DNA of 64,000 nt from Rhytidiadelphus loreus. Lineage: Eukaryota > Streptophyta > Bryopsida > Hypnales > Hylocomiaceae. Both the position numbers and the translations under genes were made by a program. The notes below the pieces were generated by a model, which saw only the letters and a list, made by a program, of their open reading frames with translations, did not search any database and was not told where the DNA came from. Positions within the stretch are counted from its first letter, which is position 1. Each line of letters starts with the position of its first letter. The stretch is from positions 50,325,348-50,389,347 of the forward strand of contig OX344764.1 in NCBI GenBank assembly GCA_947034895.1, written 5' to 3'. This document shows positions 24,760 to 38,000 of the stretch, piece by piece.

Positions 24760-26472
24760 GATTTGTGAATTCAATCATAAGAATTTGTCTAAATTTGATT
24801 TGTATCTCGAGAAAATCATGCTCTTGAAGGGATTATTATAAATTTTGAAAATCAAAAACTTAAAATTCTCTATATTTGATCTCAATCAATTTTTGATAAT
24901 TTTTCTTGTGATATTTATTGGAATGAATTTGGAATCTAATGATCTCATAGTTGTAATTTTTTTGAAGATGTTTCCTTATTTACAATATATATGAATTCGT
25001 GTTTTCAATGCTACCATTTAGAATTGAAAGTCAACTCAATCAAATTTTACGTACTTCTATATCCACATTTTTCTAGTGAAGTAGAATCTAACCATTGCAT
25101 GGATACCAATTTAATGTCATTAAACTACATCCAAATACGACCAAGCACCAAAATGTTTTTGATTAGGACAAAAGAAGCTACTTTGATTAGTGCACCCTAT
25201 AGTAAAAACACAAACTCACACTATACTTGGGATTGTGTGAATGTACAAAATTCACTAATATATTAGTTTATAGTATTTAAGATAAAAATCAAAATTTCTA
25301 GTGTCTTCTACATCATTTTCATACTATCTGCAATATACTCATGATTTTCATTTAACCTTCAATCGACTTTCATCTAAAATTTTCATCCAAATGTTCACAC
25401 TAAATAAATCACATTAATTTATAATTCATTCAATTTATGTAAGAGGTCTTGCACCATATACTCGAACTTAAAGGTAGTACTTGTGAGTGCACTCTGTTGT
25501 TCACGCACATGACACACATTGCCCCCTGCATTGAAATTATATAGGCTTGTCAATCAATTTCTAACAATCCTACACCTCCAATACACTCGTACAAGATTAA
25601 ACTCTTCAAAGTTAACTCTCAAGTAGCAATGAATTGATGTAACTTCTACAATGAAAATTTGAAAGCATACATTGTCACGTGCATTAAAGTTGTGTAGGCT
25701 TGTCAATTTCGAAGACCAATCACAATAATTCCTACACTCCTAATACACATGTAAGAGATAGGTTCTTCAAATTCTCGTAGCACTTATTGGTGTAACTTCT
25801 ATAATAAAAATTTTGAAAGTATATATTACCTCCATCCATTGGAGATGTGTAGCCTTGTCAAGTTCTGAGACCAATCACAATAATTCCTACACCCTGAGCT
25901 CACACATACAAGATAGGCTCTTCAAACTCTAATGTACTAGCTAACTAATTGATATAACTTCTATAACGAATGAAAATTTGAAAAAACATTCATTTTACTA
26001 TTATTCATTATCCTTCCTTTGTCCTTTAAGACTTTAATTACCGATTCAATTCAATTCCAAAGTTGTTGACCATTATTTATCCACCGACAATCTCCCCCTC
26101 TCTAGTACAATAATATCCTCCCTCGTCAATTCAGTCAACTCCCAAAGACTTTTTCACGGTTGAGAATTGAGCGTTAGAAGTAAGCCAAGTGAGCCAGAGA
26201 GCGTGGACACCCTAATATAAAGCGTGGAGCCCAATTCGGTCTCTGCTTCGTCCTCGTCGTTTGTCGTCGTTTCTCATTTTCGCTGACGGAACTCCAAGGC
26301 CTCAAGCGCTCTCGCTCGCTCGTTTGCCCCTATTCTCCCACTCGTTCCATCGCCATCGTTCCTTCGTTGCTCGTACACTTGTTTCTGGAATTTTTTTCTC
26401 GTCATTTCAAGCCCCGAATTTCGCCTTCTGGTACAGTGTGGGGGGACATTGCAAGGGAAAGGGCGTCCCGCC
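24760..26472 (+). repeat. Tandem duplication unit 2, leading into UBC13-B
   Basis: This is the second copy of the duplicated block, in direct orientation to 22705-24655. Its right end is the live 5' region of UBC13-B. A shorter version of the 155-bp minisatellite (units near 25625, 25777 and 25930) lies inside. Confidence 0.85.
26215..26221 (+). promoter_or_regulatory. TATA-like box of UBC13 copy B
   Basis: The word atataaa, followed by gcgtggagccc, lies about 250 bp upstream of the start codon and is retained in the dead duplicate at 24426-24432. Downstream sequence is C+T rich, as expected for a plant leader. The transcription start is inferred, not observed. Confidence 0.5.
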
Positions 26473-28841
26473 ATGTCTGCCGCTACCGCCAACACGAACT
26501 TGCCGAGGCGGATCATCAAGGTAGCTTAGCTTTCTTCTCCTGTTCTTGTGGTCCTGGTTTTGCTTTATGTTTTCGATTTGGCGGAGAATTTGTCGGAATT
26601 TGAGCCGTCGTTTGTGAGTTTTTGCGGAATGCGGGATTTCTGATGTGGTGGAGGGAGGAGAAGGAGGAGGAGGAAGTGGAAGTAGTAGTAGAAGAAGAAG
26701 AAGGTGAAGGGGGAGGAGTTATGGTTTTATAATCGACTGTGTGATCTGATTTGAGGATGGGAGCGAGTGATTTTAGGGTGGATGGTTGTACGGTTGCGGG
26801 GTAGAGCTAGGGTTTGATTTCTCGTTCGTATTTCCCTTTTCGTTGTTGTTGTGTTGGGATGGAGGATTTAGTGTCGTGGATCGTTCGACTGACGTAGTGG
26901 AGGTGATTGTGCACAGGAAACGCAACGGTTGCTTAGCGAGCCAGGTATGCCCTCCTTTGCCTTAGGGAAGCGTAGCATTGGAGATTACGTTGTAGTTGTC
27001 GAGGCAGGGCTTGGAATCAAGTTGAATAGAGCAGGGTAACGTAGGTGTGCTACTGTTAATGAGTTCTGCCTTTTGTTGACTCTTGTAGATTTTTGTGTAA
27101 CACTCTTTCCTCTCTAACGACATAATCTGTAATTGTATATTCTTTGTATACCGTGTCTTTCATTTTTGAGTATACATCTGGTTGGACAGTGAACTTCAAG
27201 TTCGGAACATTCACGAAAGCGCTAATAAAAGTCTATCTGTCTCCTCGAGGTATTTGTAATTAGAAGGGTTGAGTTTACTGAGGTAAAATGCAATTCCGGT
27301 CAAATTGCTGGAATTTTTAGCTGCTATGTAGTTGGCTTTAACTGCGGGTCTGCTTCTTGGTACTCCAGCTCCAGGGATCAGTGCATCGCCATCTGAGGAG
27401 AATTTGCGTTATTTCAATGTGATGATATTGGGACCATCACAGTCCCCTTATGAAGGTAATTTATGGGTTAGTTTTTTCCTGGAATGACATTATTACGTTA
27501 AGAATCTGAATCTGCAGTTCTTGCTTATAAGAAGTTGAGGCGGAGCGATCTAATTGGATTATAATTCCAGGTGGTGTGTTCAAGTTGGAGTTGTTTTTAC
27601 CAGAGGAGTATCCAATGGCTGCACCTAAGGTGACGGAATGAAACGCATGATTTCCCACTAAATTTTTTCTTGGATTTTGTTTTGGAGTGCACATATGATT
27701 TCTATATGATTCACTATGTTATGGTGATGTCTGCTTGTAGTCTGAAATTTCATCGTCTGCATTCCAGCACTCAGACTCAACTAATGGCAGAAAAGCTCGG
27801 GTTATTGTGTCGCTTAGTAGAAGTTTGTTAGGATTGTATTTCATTATTGAAAGTATATTTTTTGTGGAAGGTTCTGTAGGGTCTGAATTGTGTGTGTGAT
27901 CCGCTTGTTGGTTGTGGATATTTTCTTCACATTCTTTACTGCGTATAGTTTTTTGGCTGCTGACGCTTTAAATTTTTATTTTATTATGGGAACCTTTCTC
28001 AGGTCCGGTTCTTGACGAAGATTTACCATCCCAATATTGACAAGGTTGGATATTGTTCCCATCGTACAATTGACGACAGTGTGTTAGTCCAAGAAATAGC
28101 AAGTAGAATAAAGGCTGCACTCAAGATGCTTGGATGTTTAGTGAATTCTTATCGATTAGTGGCAAGTTTTTGGTTTCTTCAACTCATTTTTTTATGTGGT
28201 ATTATTATGCAGCTGGGACGGATCTGCTTGGATATCCTGAAAGACAAATGGAGCCCGGCTCTTCAAATTCGGACTGTGCTACTTAGGTCGGGGTCAACTG
28301 TGTGTCGATTTGGCGTGATACCTAAGTGCTGTTGAATTTGAGAAGTGTCATTTGAACCTACATATCAGTATATTAACAGTGAATGTTTTGGTGGCGTGTA
28401 CCAGCATTCAGGCTCTGTTGAGTGCTCCTAACCCGGACGATCCTTTGGCTGAGAACGTTGCCAAGCACTGGAAGTCGAATGAAGCAGAGGCTGTCGAGAC
28501 CGGTACGTATTGCAGCCTTTCTCAAGTCAATGTTGTATGATCTCATCAAGGTGAACTTCGTTTCTGTGCCGATGGGATTTCGAACTGTGCTCAATGGCAA
28601 GTTGGCGAATGTTCACTCAACCATCTCTAATTGCACACACAGTAATTGCACATTTCTAATACGTTCCGAGAACCTGTCAGGTTGTGTACACATCTGATTA
28701 GGTGACTTTCGCGTCTCATGTTATGTACGCATGTGATTGCAACTCATTTCAAGAATATTATGAATTGCTGATTGCTTCTTCTTATGTCTATTTCTGGGAG
28801 CAGCTAAGGAGTGGACTCGTGCATATGCAAGTGGCGCCTGA
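26473..28841 (+). CDS. UBC13: Ubiquitin-conjugating enzyme E2, UBC13 family (copy B), 8 exons
   Basis: Same enzyme as copy A (Lys63-chain E2). Exons: 26473-26520, 26917-26944, 27369-27455, 27571-27629, 28003-28044, 28213-28286, 28405-28502, 28804-28841. Exon lengths are identical to copy A and introns are GT-AG, giving 157 aa. His83-Pro84-Asn85 and catalytic Cys93 are present, as is the C-terminal [10 protein letters not shown]. Differences from copy A are few and mild (for example [10 protein letters not shown] at the N terminus). The donor of intron 5 (caag/gttgga) is weaker than the gtgagt-type donor in copy A. It lies inverted to copy A about 16.5 kb away and is preceded by a duplicated, partly decayed promoter block. 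Both copies look intact. Confidence 0.96.
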
Positions 28842-29625
28842 TGATGGTTGGGTGCTTCCGTCCACCGTATGGAGAGGTGAGGGGCAGGAGCTAGTTTGGG
28901 GGAAGACAAAAGGAGGAGTGACAAACGGTAAATGGACAGAGCACCGATGGGTCAGTGTCGCCAAGGTCAACATATGCAGTACATACCGGTAGTTGTGAAG
29001 TTGTCGTCTCTATTGCTTCTGAGGGTCCATTTGGGGAGTATGCCAGTTCTTGGATATTCCAGTGCCGTCATAATCCTCCCCTCTTCTTCCTTTGCACGTT
29101 GTCTCTTTAATCTACTGTTAGCGTGTCTAGGCCAGGCCTATTTTGGTGTTCTGCATATCTGGCAGCCTCTTGTCATATCTATTCTCTTGATTTAGATTCT
29201 GGTATCGTGTACTCGATTCTTCCCTTATGAAGGGCTGCATGGGATTGTAGCGCATTCTTTCAGGGAAATTATGAAGGGCTAAGAAGAGGCATGGAATTTG
29301 CTTCTTGTGTAAGTGTTACAGAGACAACTTGTGCGCCTGTTCTGAGTCGAATCATCATAGTTAGCAGGATTAGTTCAAGGTCAGTTCTTTGTCAAGGTCA
29401 TTCCAATTTCCTCAGAATGTGAAATGTAGTGGATCAGATACATCAGTAGCTGTATATGAACTTGGTATCATATGTCAAGTCAGGCTAGACATCTGGAGCG
29501 AAGTTCATAGCTGCTTGCCTGATTTCAGCCACCTTGATTATCAACATGACTTGTTTCTTTTATTGAATTCAAGAACTCTTTCCTATGGTTTGAACGTTGG
29601 AACTTGTCCTGATTGAGATGAGAAC
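28842..29625 (+). other. 3' flank/3'UTR of UBC13 copy B
   Basis: Collinear with the 3' flank of copy A (7010-7815, inverted) up to about gtcctgattgagatgag near 29613. Open frames here are shared by neither copy in a protein-like way. The homology edge near 29625 is the right-hand boundary of the ancestral duplication. Confidence 0.75.
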
Positions 29626-32600
29626 TTGACTTTGAAGTTGTCACAGCTATGGAATCCAACAGCTTTTACCTATATTTGGTAATGACCTGAAAATCACCAA
29701 TCCTAACGTCCACAGGGATTGCAATGTGATCCTTTCATGCAATTTTCGCTGCACTGCTGGACGTTTCTTTGTTATGAAGTTTTTCCTTGATAACTGTGAT
29801 GAGGTCCTGTTATGTAAGGTAAACATGCCTATTACCTAGCAGATTTGTTATGTAGTTACTTTGGGAGAAACTATTTGTCAACTCATGTATTTGGAAGAGA
29901 TTGAGAAGTTACAGAGAAACCATTTGCTAGTAGAATCAACACATTTGGACAAGAAATGAATTTTATGTGATTTTTCAAAGTTAATTGGGCCTATATTGGT
30001 AAACGTGTGGGTACAAACAATAACACAGTTAAAACAGGACTTTGACTTGTCTCCTCCCAAGTGCAGTGCATTTTTTTTATGATGCTGAAGGGTTGCTAAA
30101 ATTGTGGCAATGGATAAATGAGTATGGTAGAAGTAATGTTGTTTTTTGTCGTTTATTTTTGGCAACGTTGAAATTGATAATCAATGGAAAGATGAAGCTA
30201 TTTACATTTATTGAAATGGATGAAACTTGTAATCTATGGATTAAATTTCATATATTAACCCCTAAAGTCCCATTGTCCCCTTCGGGGACAATTTGGAATT
30301 TGGGCAAGTTCTTATGGGCTGAAATTTTACCCTAATTTTTTGAATTTTTTTTTGAAGATAGAAAATTTGATAAGCTTTGTGGGAATATAATTTTTATTTC
30401 AATCAGTGCTTGGAAACAAAAGTATACCTCAAAAAGCCTAAAATTGAACTCAGTGGGCAGTACAAAAAATATTGCAAAAATTCAAAATAAATATATATAT
30501 ATTTTTTTTTTCTCAAAGATTATGTTTTTGTCTACATTTGAAGTTTTGATTCATTCCATTTTGATTAGTGATGTGAAAGTTACAAACAATCTTATTTTTT
30601 GGGCAATCTAAGCATCTTTTTGAAAAAATAACTTATAGGATTCATTTTGAGAATGCAATTTTCAAATTTTTTCAAACTTTTTTTTGAAAAGGTTAAGTTT
30701 GTTTGCTAGAACAATCTCACTGACGGGATTATTGTATTTCAATCCCATCTAAGAGCTATTAACAATTTAGTTTTTCTATCAATCTTGGACCTACTTCTAC
30801 TTGACAATTTTTTGAAGTATGAAAATCAAGTTGTTATTTTTTGAAATTTTTTGGCTAGATTCCCAACTCAATTCTTCAACACAATAAATTTTTAATTCAA
30901 ATTCTATAGTGCACACTTTTTCCACAAATAGCAATCAAAGTCGTCTAAAATTTCAATCTAGTGTTCAAAAAAACTTATTTTTTCAACTTTGAATGCTCAT
31001 ATTCTCAATTTGTATGGTCAAACTTCATGAAATTTTTACCACATAATCTCAAACAAGTAAAGTTCAAGATCCTAAGGTTCAGTTCTAAAAAAAAAATTGT
31101 TTTGTTTTTTTGGACAAACACAATAGAAATGGCAGTTTTGAGTGGTTTTTGACAGAAAAATGGTCTTGGGACTTTAGAGGGAAATCCAAAATAGAGTGAT
31201 ATTGTTCTAAAATTTGTTGGTGAATTAGCAATTTCATTCATTGAAAAACAAGAATAATTTGCCAAATATTCTCTATAAAAAAATCATTATTTTTTAGTGA
31301 AAAATCACTAAAAAGAAAACCTTGGGTAGAAGTACCTATTTCAAATAGCCCTCTTGTTAGGGTTTTTTATGTTGACCTATTGTAGACAATAGTTAGATGT
31401 GCTATTCATTAAGAAAGATTCTTTGTTTGTACCTTCTCACCCTCTCATCTTTCTTCCCTCCTTGCATAGGGACAAGTGCCAATGCTAATTGTAATAGATG
31501 AGTCTATGAGATCGGAATGGGTCTGAATGAAAAATCCACATTTATATTGAATAAAATATTCATTTTGGAGAATTTTTTTTTTCATTCTTCCTCATCTTTA
31601 TGTTTGCACATATTGAGTTCAATTTCTCAACAAATATCCCATATTGTGTAGGCTAAAATGCTAAAGTTATTAGGAATATGTACTTCTACCTTAGGTGACT
31701 AAGATGCAAATGGGAAGATCTAGTAGATGTTGGAATCGGGTGATTGGTGGCATTGGGTTGTTCTACCTCAGTGACCTTGGATATAATCTTGGAGTTGAAT
31801 GCCAAAATCCATATTCTCATTTCATATGTAGAGTTGGGGACAAAAAAACCCATTCTTTGTTGAGACCCCTCTCCATAGTAAATTCCTCACCAAATTTTAA
31901 AACTAACTATAATATGTGAAGGTCTAATTTGGCACTCATGTGCTGAAATTGAATTTCCATGTTAGATTTTCAAGGGGCCATGTCACCTTACACCATTTAC
32001 AAGTTGACATGTGACACTTTTTTACAAAAATAATTTAATTTATGTTGAATTTGACCTTCACATATACACTCATATAATGTATATATTTTGAAAGCTATAA
32101 AAGAGAGGCAAAAGGTGTCAAATTTTGAGGCGTATCAAACAAGGAGGAGTATAAAATTTTATAAATAATAAATTAAAATTAAAGTTAGAAGGTTCTAAAA
32201 GTAAGTTGTAGGAATCTATCATGAATTTAGAACTAATCTATTCTCAATCTACAAGATGCTCACTTGATTTGAGGCACTTAAGTTCAAATTCTAAACATTA
32301 GTTTGGAGCCAAAACAATATTGGTGGATGATGAGTAGGAGTGTAGGACACATTCCTTGAAATTTTTTACTGTAGAATATGATGGAATAAAATCATTAATC
32401 CCAAGTGTAGGAATTTTTAAAATTTTGAAGTTGGGATAGATACTACTTTTTGTTAACTTCATTTCATTATGTGGGCCTAAACTTTAAAAAAAAACATTTT
32501 AATGGTTCAAATGTACATTGAGAGCAAGGAGCTTGAAGTTTCCAAAATATACAATAGGGTGATCAATGGATTGAGTACCTTCTTATACAAAAAAGTCAAA

Positions 32601-32936
32601 ATACACCACAATGAGAGTATCAATTTCTATTCACCTAAAATACTTTCAAACAACTCCACAAATAAATTGGGATGAATTTTTTTCCCATCCCATAGGTCTC
32701 CTTGAAATCATATCCCATATCTAAATTTGGACCTAAAAGTGACACAAAAACTTAGATATCAATGACTCCTACAAACACTATTTTGTATCTTCATAACTTA
32801 AAGTGCATGTTCAGATGAACTTTAGAAAAACTTTGGAAGAAAAGATAAGGCCTTCCATGTAGGAATATCACAAGCAATATTGGGTCTCTTTTCACATTTC
32901 AAGATCAACAAAGCTAAGTTCATTCTTTTCCAATGA
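29626..32936. other. AT-rich intergenic DNA
   Basis: No gene supported. A clear copy of the recurrent motif (attaacccctaaagtcccat) lies at about 30256-30276, followed by a short gtcccc/ggggac hairpin. Other open frames are short and low-complexity. Confidence 0.45.
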
Positions 32937-32939
32937 GTT

Positions 32940-33134
32940 TACTAGTAGAAAACAGTGTCACAACCAATAAAAAACAACTAACATTTTTGAAAAATTGTGT
33001 TGCAATGAACACAAATTTATAAAAAATGTATTGTAGTGAGATTGCAGTCAAAGCAATTTTTTTGTTTTTTGTCAAAAAACACAAAAAAAATGTCAGCTAG
33101 CTTTTGTTGACCGTGACACAATTTTCTACTAGTG
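32940..33134. mobile_element. CACTA-type MITE, 195 bp
   Basis: The left end is tactagtagaaaa (first C mutated to T) and the right end ttttctactagtg. GTT flanks both sides (32937-32939, 33135-33137). The arms also share gtgtcac/gtgacac. It belongs with the other cactagtag elements at 15479, 43464 and 60092. Confidence 0.8.
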
Positions 33135-33137
33135 GTT

Positions 33138-33938
33138 TTTGGTATTTCCAATCCATGGATAGATGCTCAAAAGATTAAGCAACAAAGAGTTGTAAAGTTT
33201 GTCATGTCCTCAATTTATTAATACCCATATTTATGACAAAAGACCCTAAGTAAAAGGAAGGATTATTGAGTCAAGTCCTAATTGTAGCTTGAAGTTGGTG
33301 AAGACAACAAAGTGTGGTTTCTGAAAATAAATCTTAGGATTTACCCTCTAAAGGTCCAAGTGATTGTTCAACATATGCAAGAAAGTCAATTTTGGTCAAA
33401 TGTTCATGAAATTTCTATACAAGGTGTAAATATGTATTTCCTTGGTGTGAATATGATTTTTCTCCGATTGGGTGCTTGGATCAAAAGTTGTGTTGTCCTA
33501 AATTTTTTGGATAGCCTAGGAAGCATGTGGAAAATTCCTCCTTTACTTTTGAAATTTGGCAAGTCTTAGGGTTTACATGATATAGGATGCAATTGTCCCC
33601 TTAAATAACCATATGTAGTTCAACCATGGCTTTCTAATGGATGACATTCGACAACCTTGAAGCACTCTAACATCCTCAAAGTGGATGATGTATACATTAG
33701 AAAGTCCATAACTACAAAAAAGACAATTTTCATTCAACAATTCTTTTTAGATCTTTGTATGTGGGTTTGAGTCACTTTGGTAAAGAATAAAGAGTGTCCA
33801 ATAAGGTACCCCATTTCTAAACGAGCATAATGATCAACCATATGAAGAATTTTACATCTTTACACACAACTAAAAAACAAAAACCTTCAATGAGGCAAAA
33901 TAAGGTAGGTACCCCCCAAACTGTTAGTTTTTCCTACT
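33138..33938. other. Intergenic DNA
   Basis: No gene or clear repeat recognised. Confidence 0.4.
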
Positions 33939-34103
33939 ATGCCTAGTTACTATTATTTGACTGATCAAATTTTCATATTTTCTTGTTGGAGGTTCCAACA
34001 CACCAAAGAATGTGACATTCAAATACCATATGCAAAAGTTACAAAGGATCAAAGTTTCTTGGTAGATGTTCTGAAATTGTTTCTTGAACATATGTACATA
34101 TTG
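33939..34103. repeat. Dispersed repeat, copy 2 (partner at 6585-6762)
   Basis: Same ordered landmarks and orientation as 6585-6762; this copy is slightly shorter. Immediately to the right (34140-34200) is a direct repeat of gtgcgatttag and the small palindrome attttggggt/accccaaaat (34173-34196). Confidence 0.75.
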
Positions 34104-34199
34104 ATTTTGGAGAGGTACATAGAGTGATGATGACAGTTTTAGGCAAGGTGCGATTTAGGTGCGATTTAGGTGCAATTTTGGGGTACACACCCCAAAATC

Positions 34200-35060
34200 G
34201 ACCCCAGGCTCTCTTAGGACCCCAGGTCTTACCCAAAAAACCCAATACTATCACACTAGTCATACTATCCTTTACAGCTATGAAGAAATCTTCACCTTGA
34301 AAATTAGTAACTAATTCATCGTGCCATCTAAATTTGTACAAGCACTTGCATTATACTCATTAGCAAATGCCAATGTGCGAAAATTGGTTGTCATTTTCTA
34401 TTACATGCCCATGAACTACAAACATTTTTTGTAAACAAATTTTCCAGTCCAAATAAGCTCTAGGGCACCATGGGCATGCAATAGAAAATTACAAAACCAA
34501 TTTTCATATTGCATCGGACAACAAACAAATATTTTGCAGTTGTAATTTCCTGAGGCACCCTGTGCAAGCAATAGAAAATGAAAACCAATTTTCCATTTTA
34601 ACACAGAAAAACACATCGCATCGACCTGATTACAACTATAATATTTCGTGACTGACACATTAAGTAACAAAAATCTTTTTTCTACGTCGTGCACAATTTG
34701 CAGTCTCCAAGTAGGAAGACTCAAAAGGACCAATGTAGATGAATATCTATACTTGGATAAGCATTCATCGAACAAACAAGGACCCCTTGCTGCCAATGTA
34801 CAGCAACTCATTTGAAATCGTCAATCGTCAGTTACTACTTCCATTCAGCTCTTCAGAAGAACGTAAAGTACCTACCAATACACATGAAGGTCCAGAATCT
34901 ACAGGCTGGAATACTTGTTCAGGAATGCACAATCTAATATCCTTCGGTAAATTGCAAACGCCGAGGGAGAAAAAAAGTCTAGACTCACCAACAAACCATG
35001 AATCCTATCTCTAAACATCTACAAGTCTTAAGTTTAATCAAACCAAGGACAACCTGGTAA
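34200..35060 (-). other. 3' flank of AP2M, probably including its 3'UTR
   Basis: No protein gene supported. The open frames at 34416-34811 (-) and 34739-35014 (+) overlap and lack motifs. The AP2M polyadenylation site should lie here but cannot be placed from sequence. Confidence 0.4.
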
Positions 35061-38000
35061 TCAGCACCGAATTTCGTATGATCCAGCCCTTGTAATATAT
35101 CGCACCCACTCAACGGTGCTGTAACCACTCTTCTCCCACACCTGAACAGATCAAAATCCAACAAGCTTAGCAATTTCCTTGTGAACATGTTAAGAATTGA
35201 CTACTAGTGGCCGAAAATGGCGGCTCTCCATATCTATCTAAAGTCATTTAGGAAGTTGCAAGGAGAATAAAAACGTATACCAGTAGGAAGGAAAAATCAT
35301 ATCCTAACTTTCTGAATGATAGAAATACGTTTTTGAAGATTTCAATAATCAACGATTGGCTTCTAAAAGTGGACTGTTCATTTTAAGCTTGGGCAGTTAG
35401 GTGTTAGCCCTTAAAGAACCAAGAAGGCATATTTGACCTAATGTTTTCTCAGCAGTATTGATAAATTCACACTGGGAATTTTATTGTTCCAAAATTGATA
35501 TTGGAACCAACACATGCAAAGTACTTCACTCATTCTGGTGATGTAAAATTTGTCCCTATTTCATTCTTACTTTCCATAATAAGGTTAATCAAAATAGGCA
35601 ACTTACAACCATAAATCCATGGTCCTCGAGGGACGTACAGGTCCTAAGACATGCATAGTGGACCACAAGGTAAGTATAAAAAGCTTACCTTCAAAAACCG
35701 AACTCGAAGGCCAGAAGCAGTAAACATGGGAACCTGCCACAAGAGTATTCAAAATTATCTTAATTATCCTGCAGCATGCACCACGTCATGCCTACAACAC
35801 TGAACTAATGCTGTAAAGACCCAAAGTGAAGATCTGAAATACAAGGGCTGCTTCGATAATGGCCACATACCTGGAACTCCATCTGAATGGGTGCTCTAGT
35901 CCAAGACCTTTTTTCAACCATGGTTGATATCAGCTCAACTTCAGCACTCATCGTCAGCTCTGTTTGTCCAGGAAACTTCCTCACCCTGACGCCAATCCCA
36001 ACAACACAGTGAGTTAAGGACAATGGCTGCAACCGTCACGAGCTAGTGAAAGAGAGAGCCTCTAGCCAAACACAAAGAGTGTGAGAGGGATCCTTACTTC
36101 CATACTAAGCAGTCGATTGCTGAATTGTACTTGGCTCTTCCAGAGGTCACCTGGAAACTAGCTTTGGCAGTGTGCTTGGGAACAGGCACCTTGACCACAA
36201 CTCCAAGTGCGAACATCTTGGCCCCGAAGACACTCTTGACCTGAACATGCAATGTTGATGATTCAGAGAGTACCTTCTGAACAATGACTATAATCATAAG
36301 ACACTCCGACAAAAAGTCTCCTAAACTTAGAGCAAACCATCCCAACGTAGTCTTTGTCACAAAATAAGACCGCATTTTCTATACATCGCTTACCTTAACA
36401 TTGACCTCCATTCTGGTCCGGCCCAATTCCTTGATGCTAGGCAATACCCGGAAAGGTAGGTTAATACCCTCCGTAATTCGATACCTGAGAACCCAAACAA
36501 TCCTCAGAGCTCAGTATATGTTTACAATAACATCAAAAAGGTACATATCAGTCTCGTAATATGCAGCATTCTATGTCAAAAGCAGAATTTTTAAAAGTAG
36601 TCAAAAGAAGATGACGATGCAACTTACTTCATCAGCTCAAACTCTCCATCAGGTGGAACAAAGCTGACGGTCTTCTCAGCATTGAATCTTGTAAGATTGA
36701 CACATTGGTGGAATGTGACATCATCAAGCTCAATAGTCTTACCACTGTTGAAAGAGAAAACAAATGGATTCAGTGCAAGATACCTCCAGATACTTAAATG
36801 CTTCCCCAAAGCCTAAATCAAAGCGCTACATTAGATGACCAAATCATCAAAGGCATGCAACCAACCTTCTAGAAGGTCGAGCCTTGGCTTGAGCTTCTTT
36901 TTCTAGTCCAATTTTATCGTTGAGGCCCAGCTTTAAATCCGGCATCCCCGAAAGGAAGCACTTCATTAGAATTTTTCCGGTCACATCACAACGCAAAGTA
37001 TTTCCTGGAAGACGAGAAGGTGATGCAAAGGTTTAAAACATTAACAGAGTTATGCTCATAGATTTAAAGATCAAAAGATGACGAGGTTTCGGAAAAGAGT
37101 AATAAAAATAAGTCAATATTGCAACTCATGACGCAGAACAGCAAGCATTCACCATCAAACTTACGAAGTCTCTTCCAACGTCTACACATTCCATTAAATG
37201 AAACACTCGCCTAATTTCGTCTTCCCAAAACTACAGACGGCAATGACATTGACTGAAGCACTTACCCTTCTGAGACATAAGAAGGTTGACACTTTCCACG
37301 ATGTCGAGAAAGACCTGCACAATAAGTAATATATTTCTTGAGGTCCACGAACATTAAAAACCCACTTCTTCAGATCGCCAAACCATTCAGACAGCAATTG
37401 ACACGAAATAGTTGGTCTTTAACTCCTGAGAGTCTAAATGGACAGCTTACGTATCTTCAAGAGTTGAAATGAAGCATTCAGGAAGTTTCAAGAAAGGTAG
37501 CAAATACCAAGAAAAAGAAACAAACTATGCTAAACAGTTTTTAGAAGATAAAAGTACGTTTTGAAACATAATATAATTGGCTATCAGCTTCCAAAGCAGA
37601 ATCCCAATTTGAGGTCAGGCACGAAGGGGTTACGTTTGTCTAAAAGAGAAATTTCAGTTTTACGTCTGTACCTCATTTTTCTTATATATGAGACCTTCTC
37701 GCCTCCAACCCACAGCCCCTGTTACTTGAAGTGTAGCATTGATTGCAGGTCTATTATCTACGGCCTGCACAGAAATAACCAACGTTGGCAGGTGTTGGCA
37801 TCCTAGAACTCGAAGATCCCCCAAAACTCAGCAAATGAATATTATGCTCGTTCTCAGGACACCAGGACTGCTATAGAGTCAGAAGAAGCACCATCATTCA
37901 ACCAATCTATAGTGAAGACTAATATACCAAAATTGATATTACCTTGCCCGAAAATGGAGAACGAACACCTTCTTGAGTGATGTAGAGCTTCAGAATCTCG

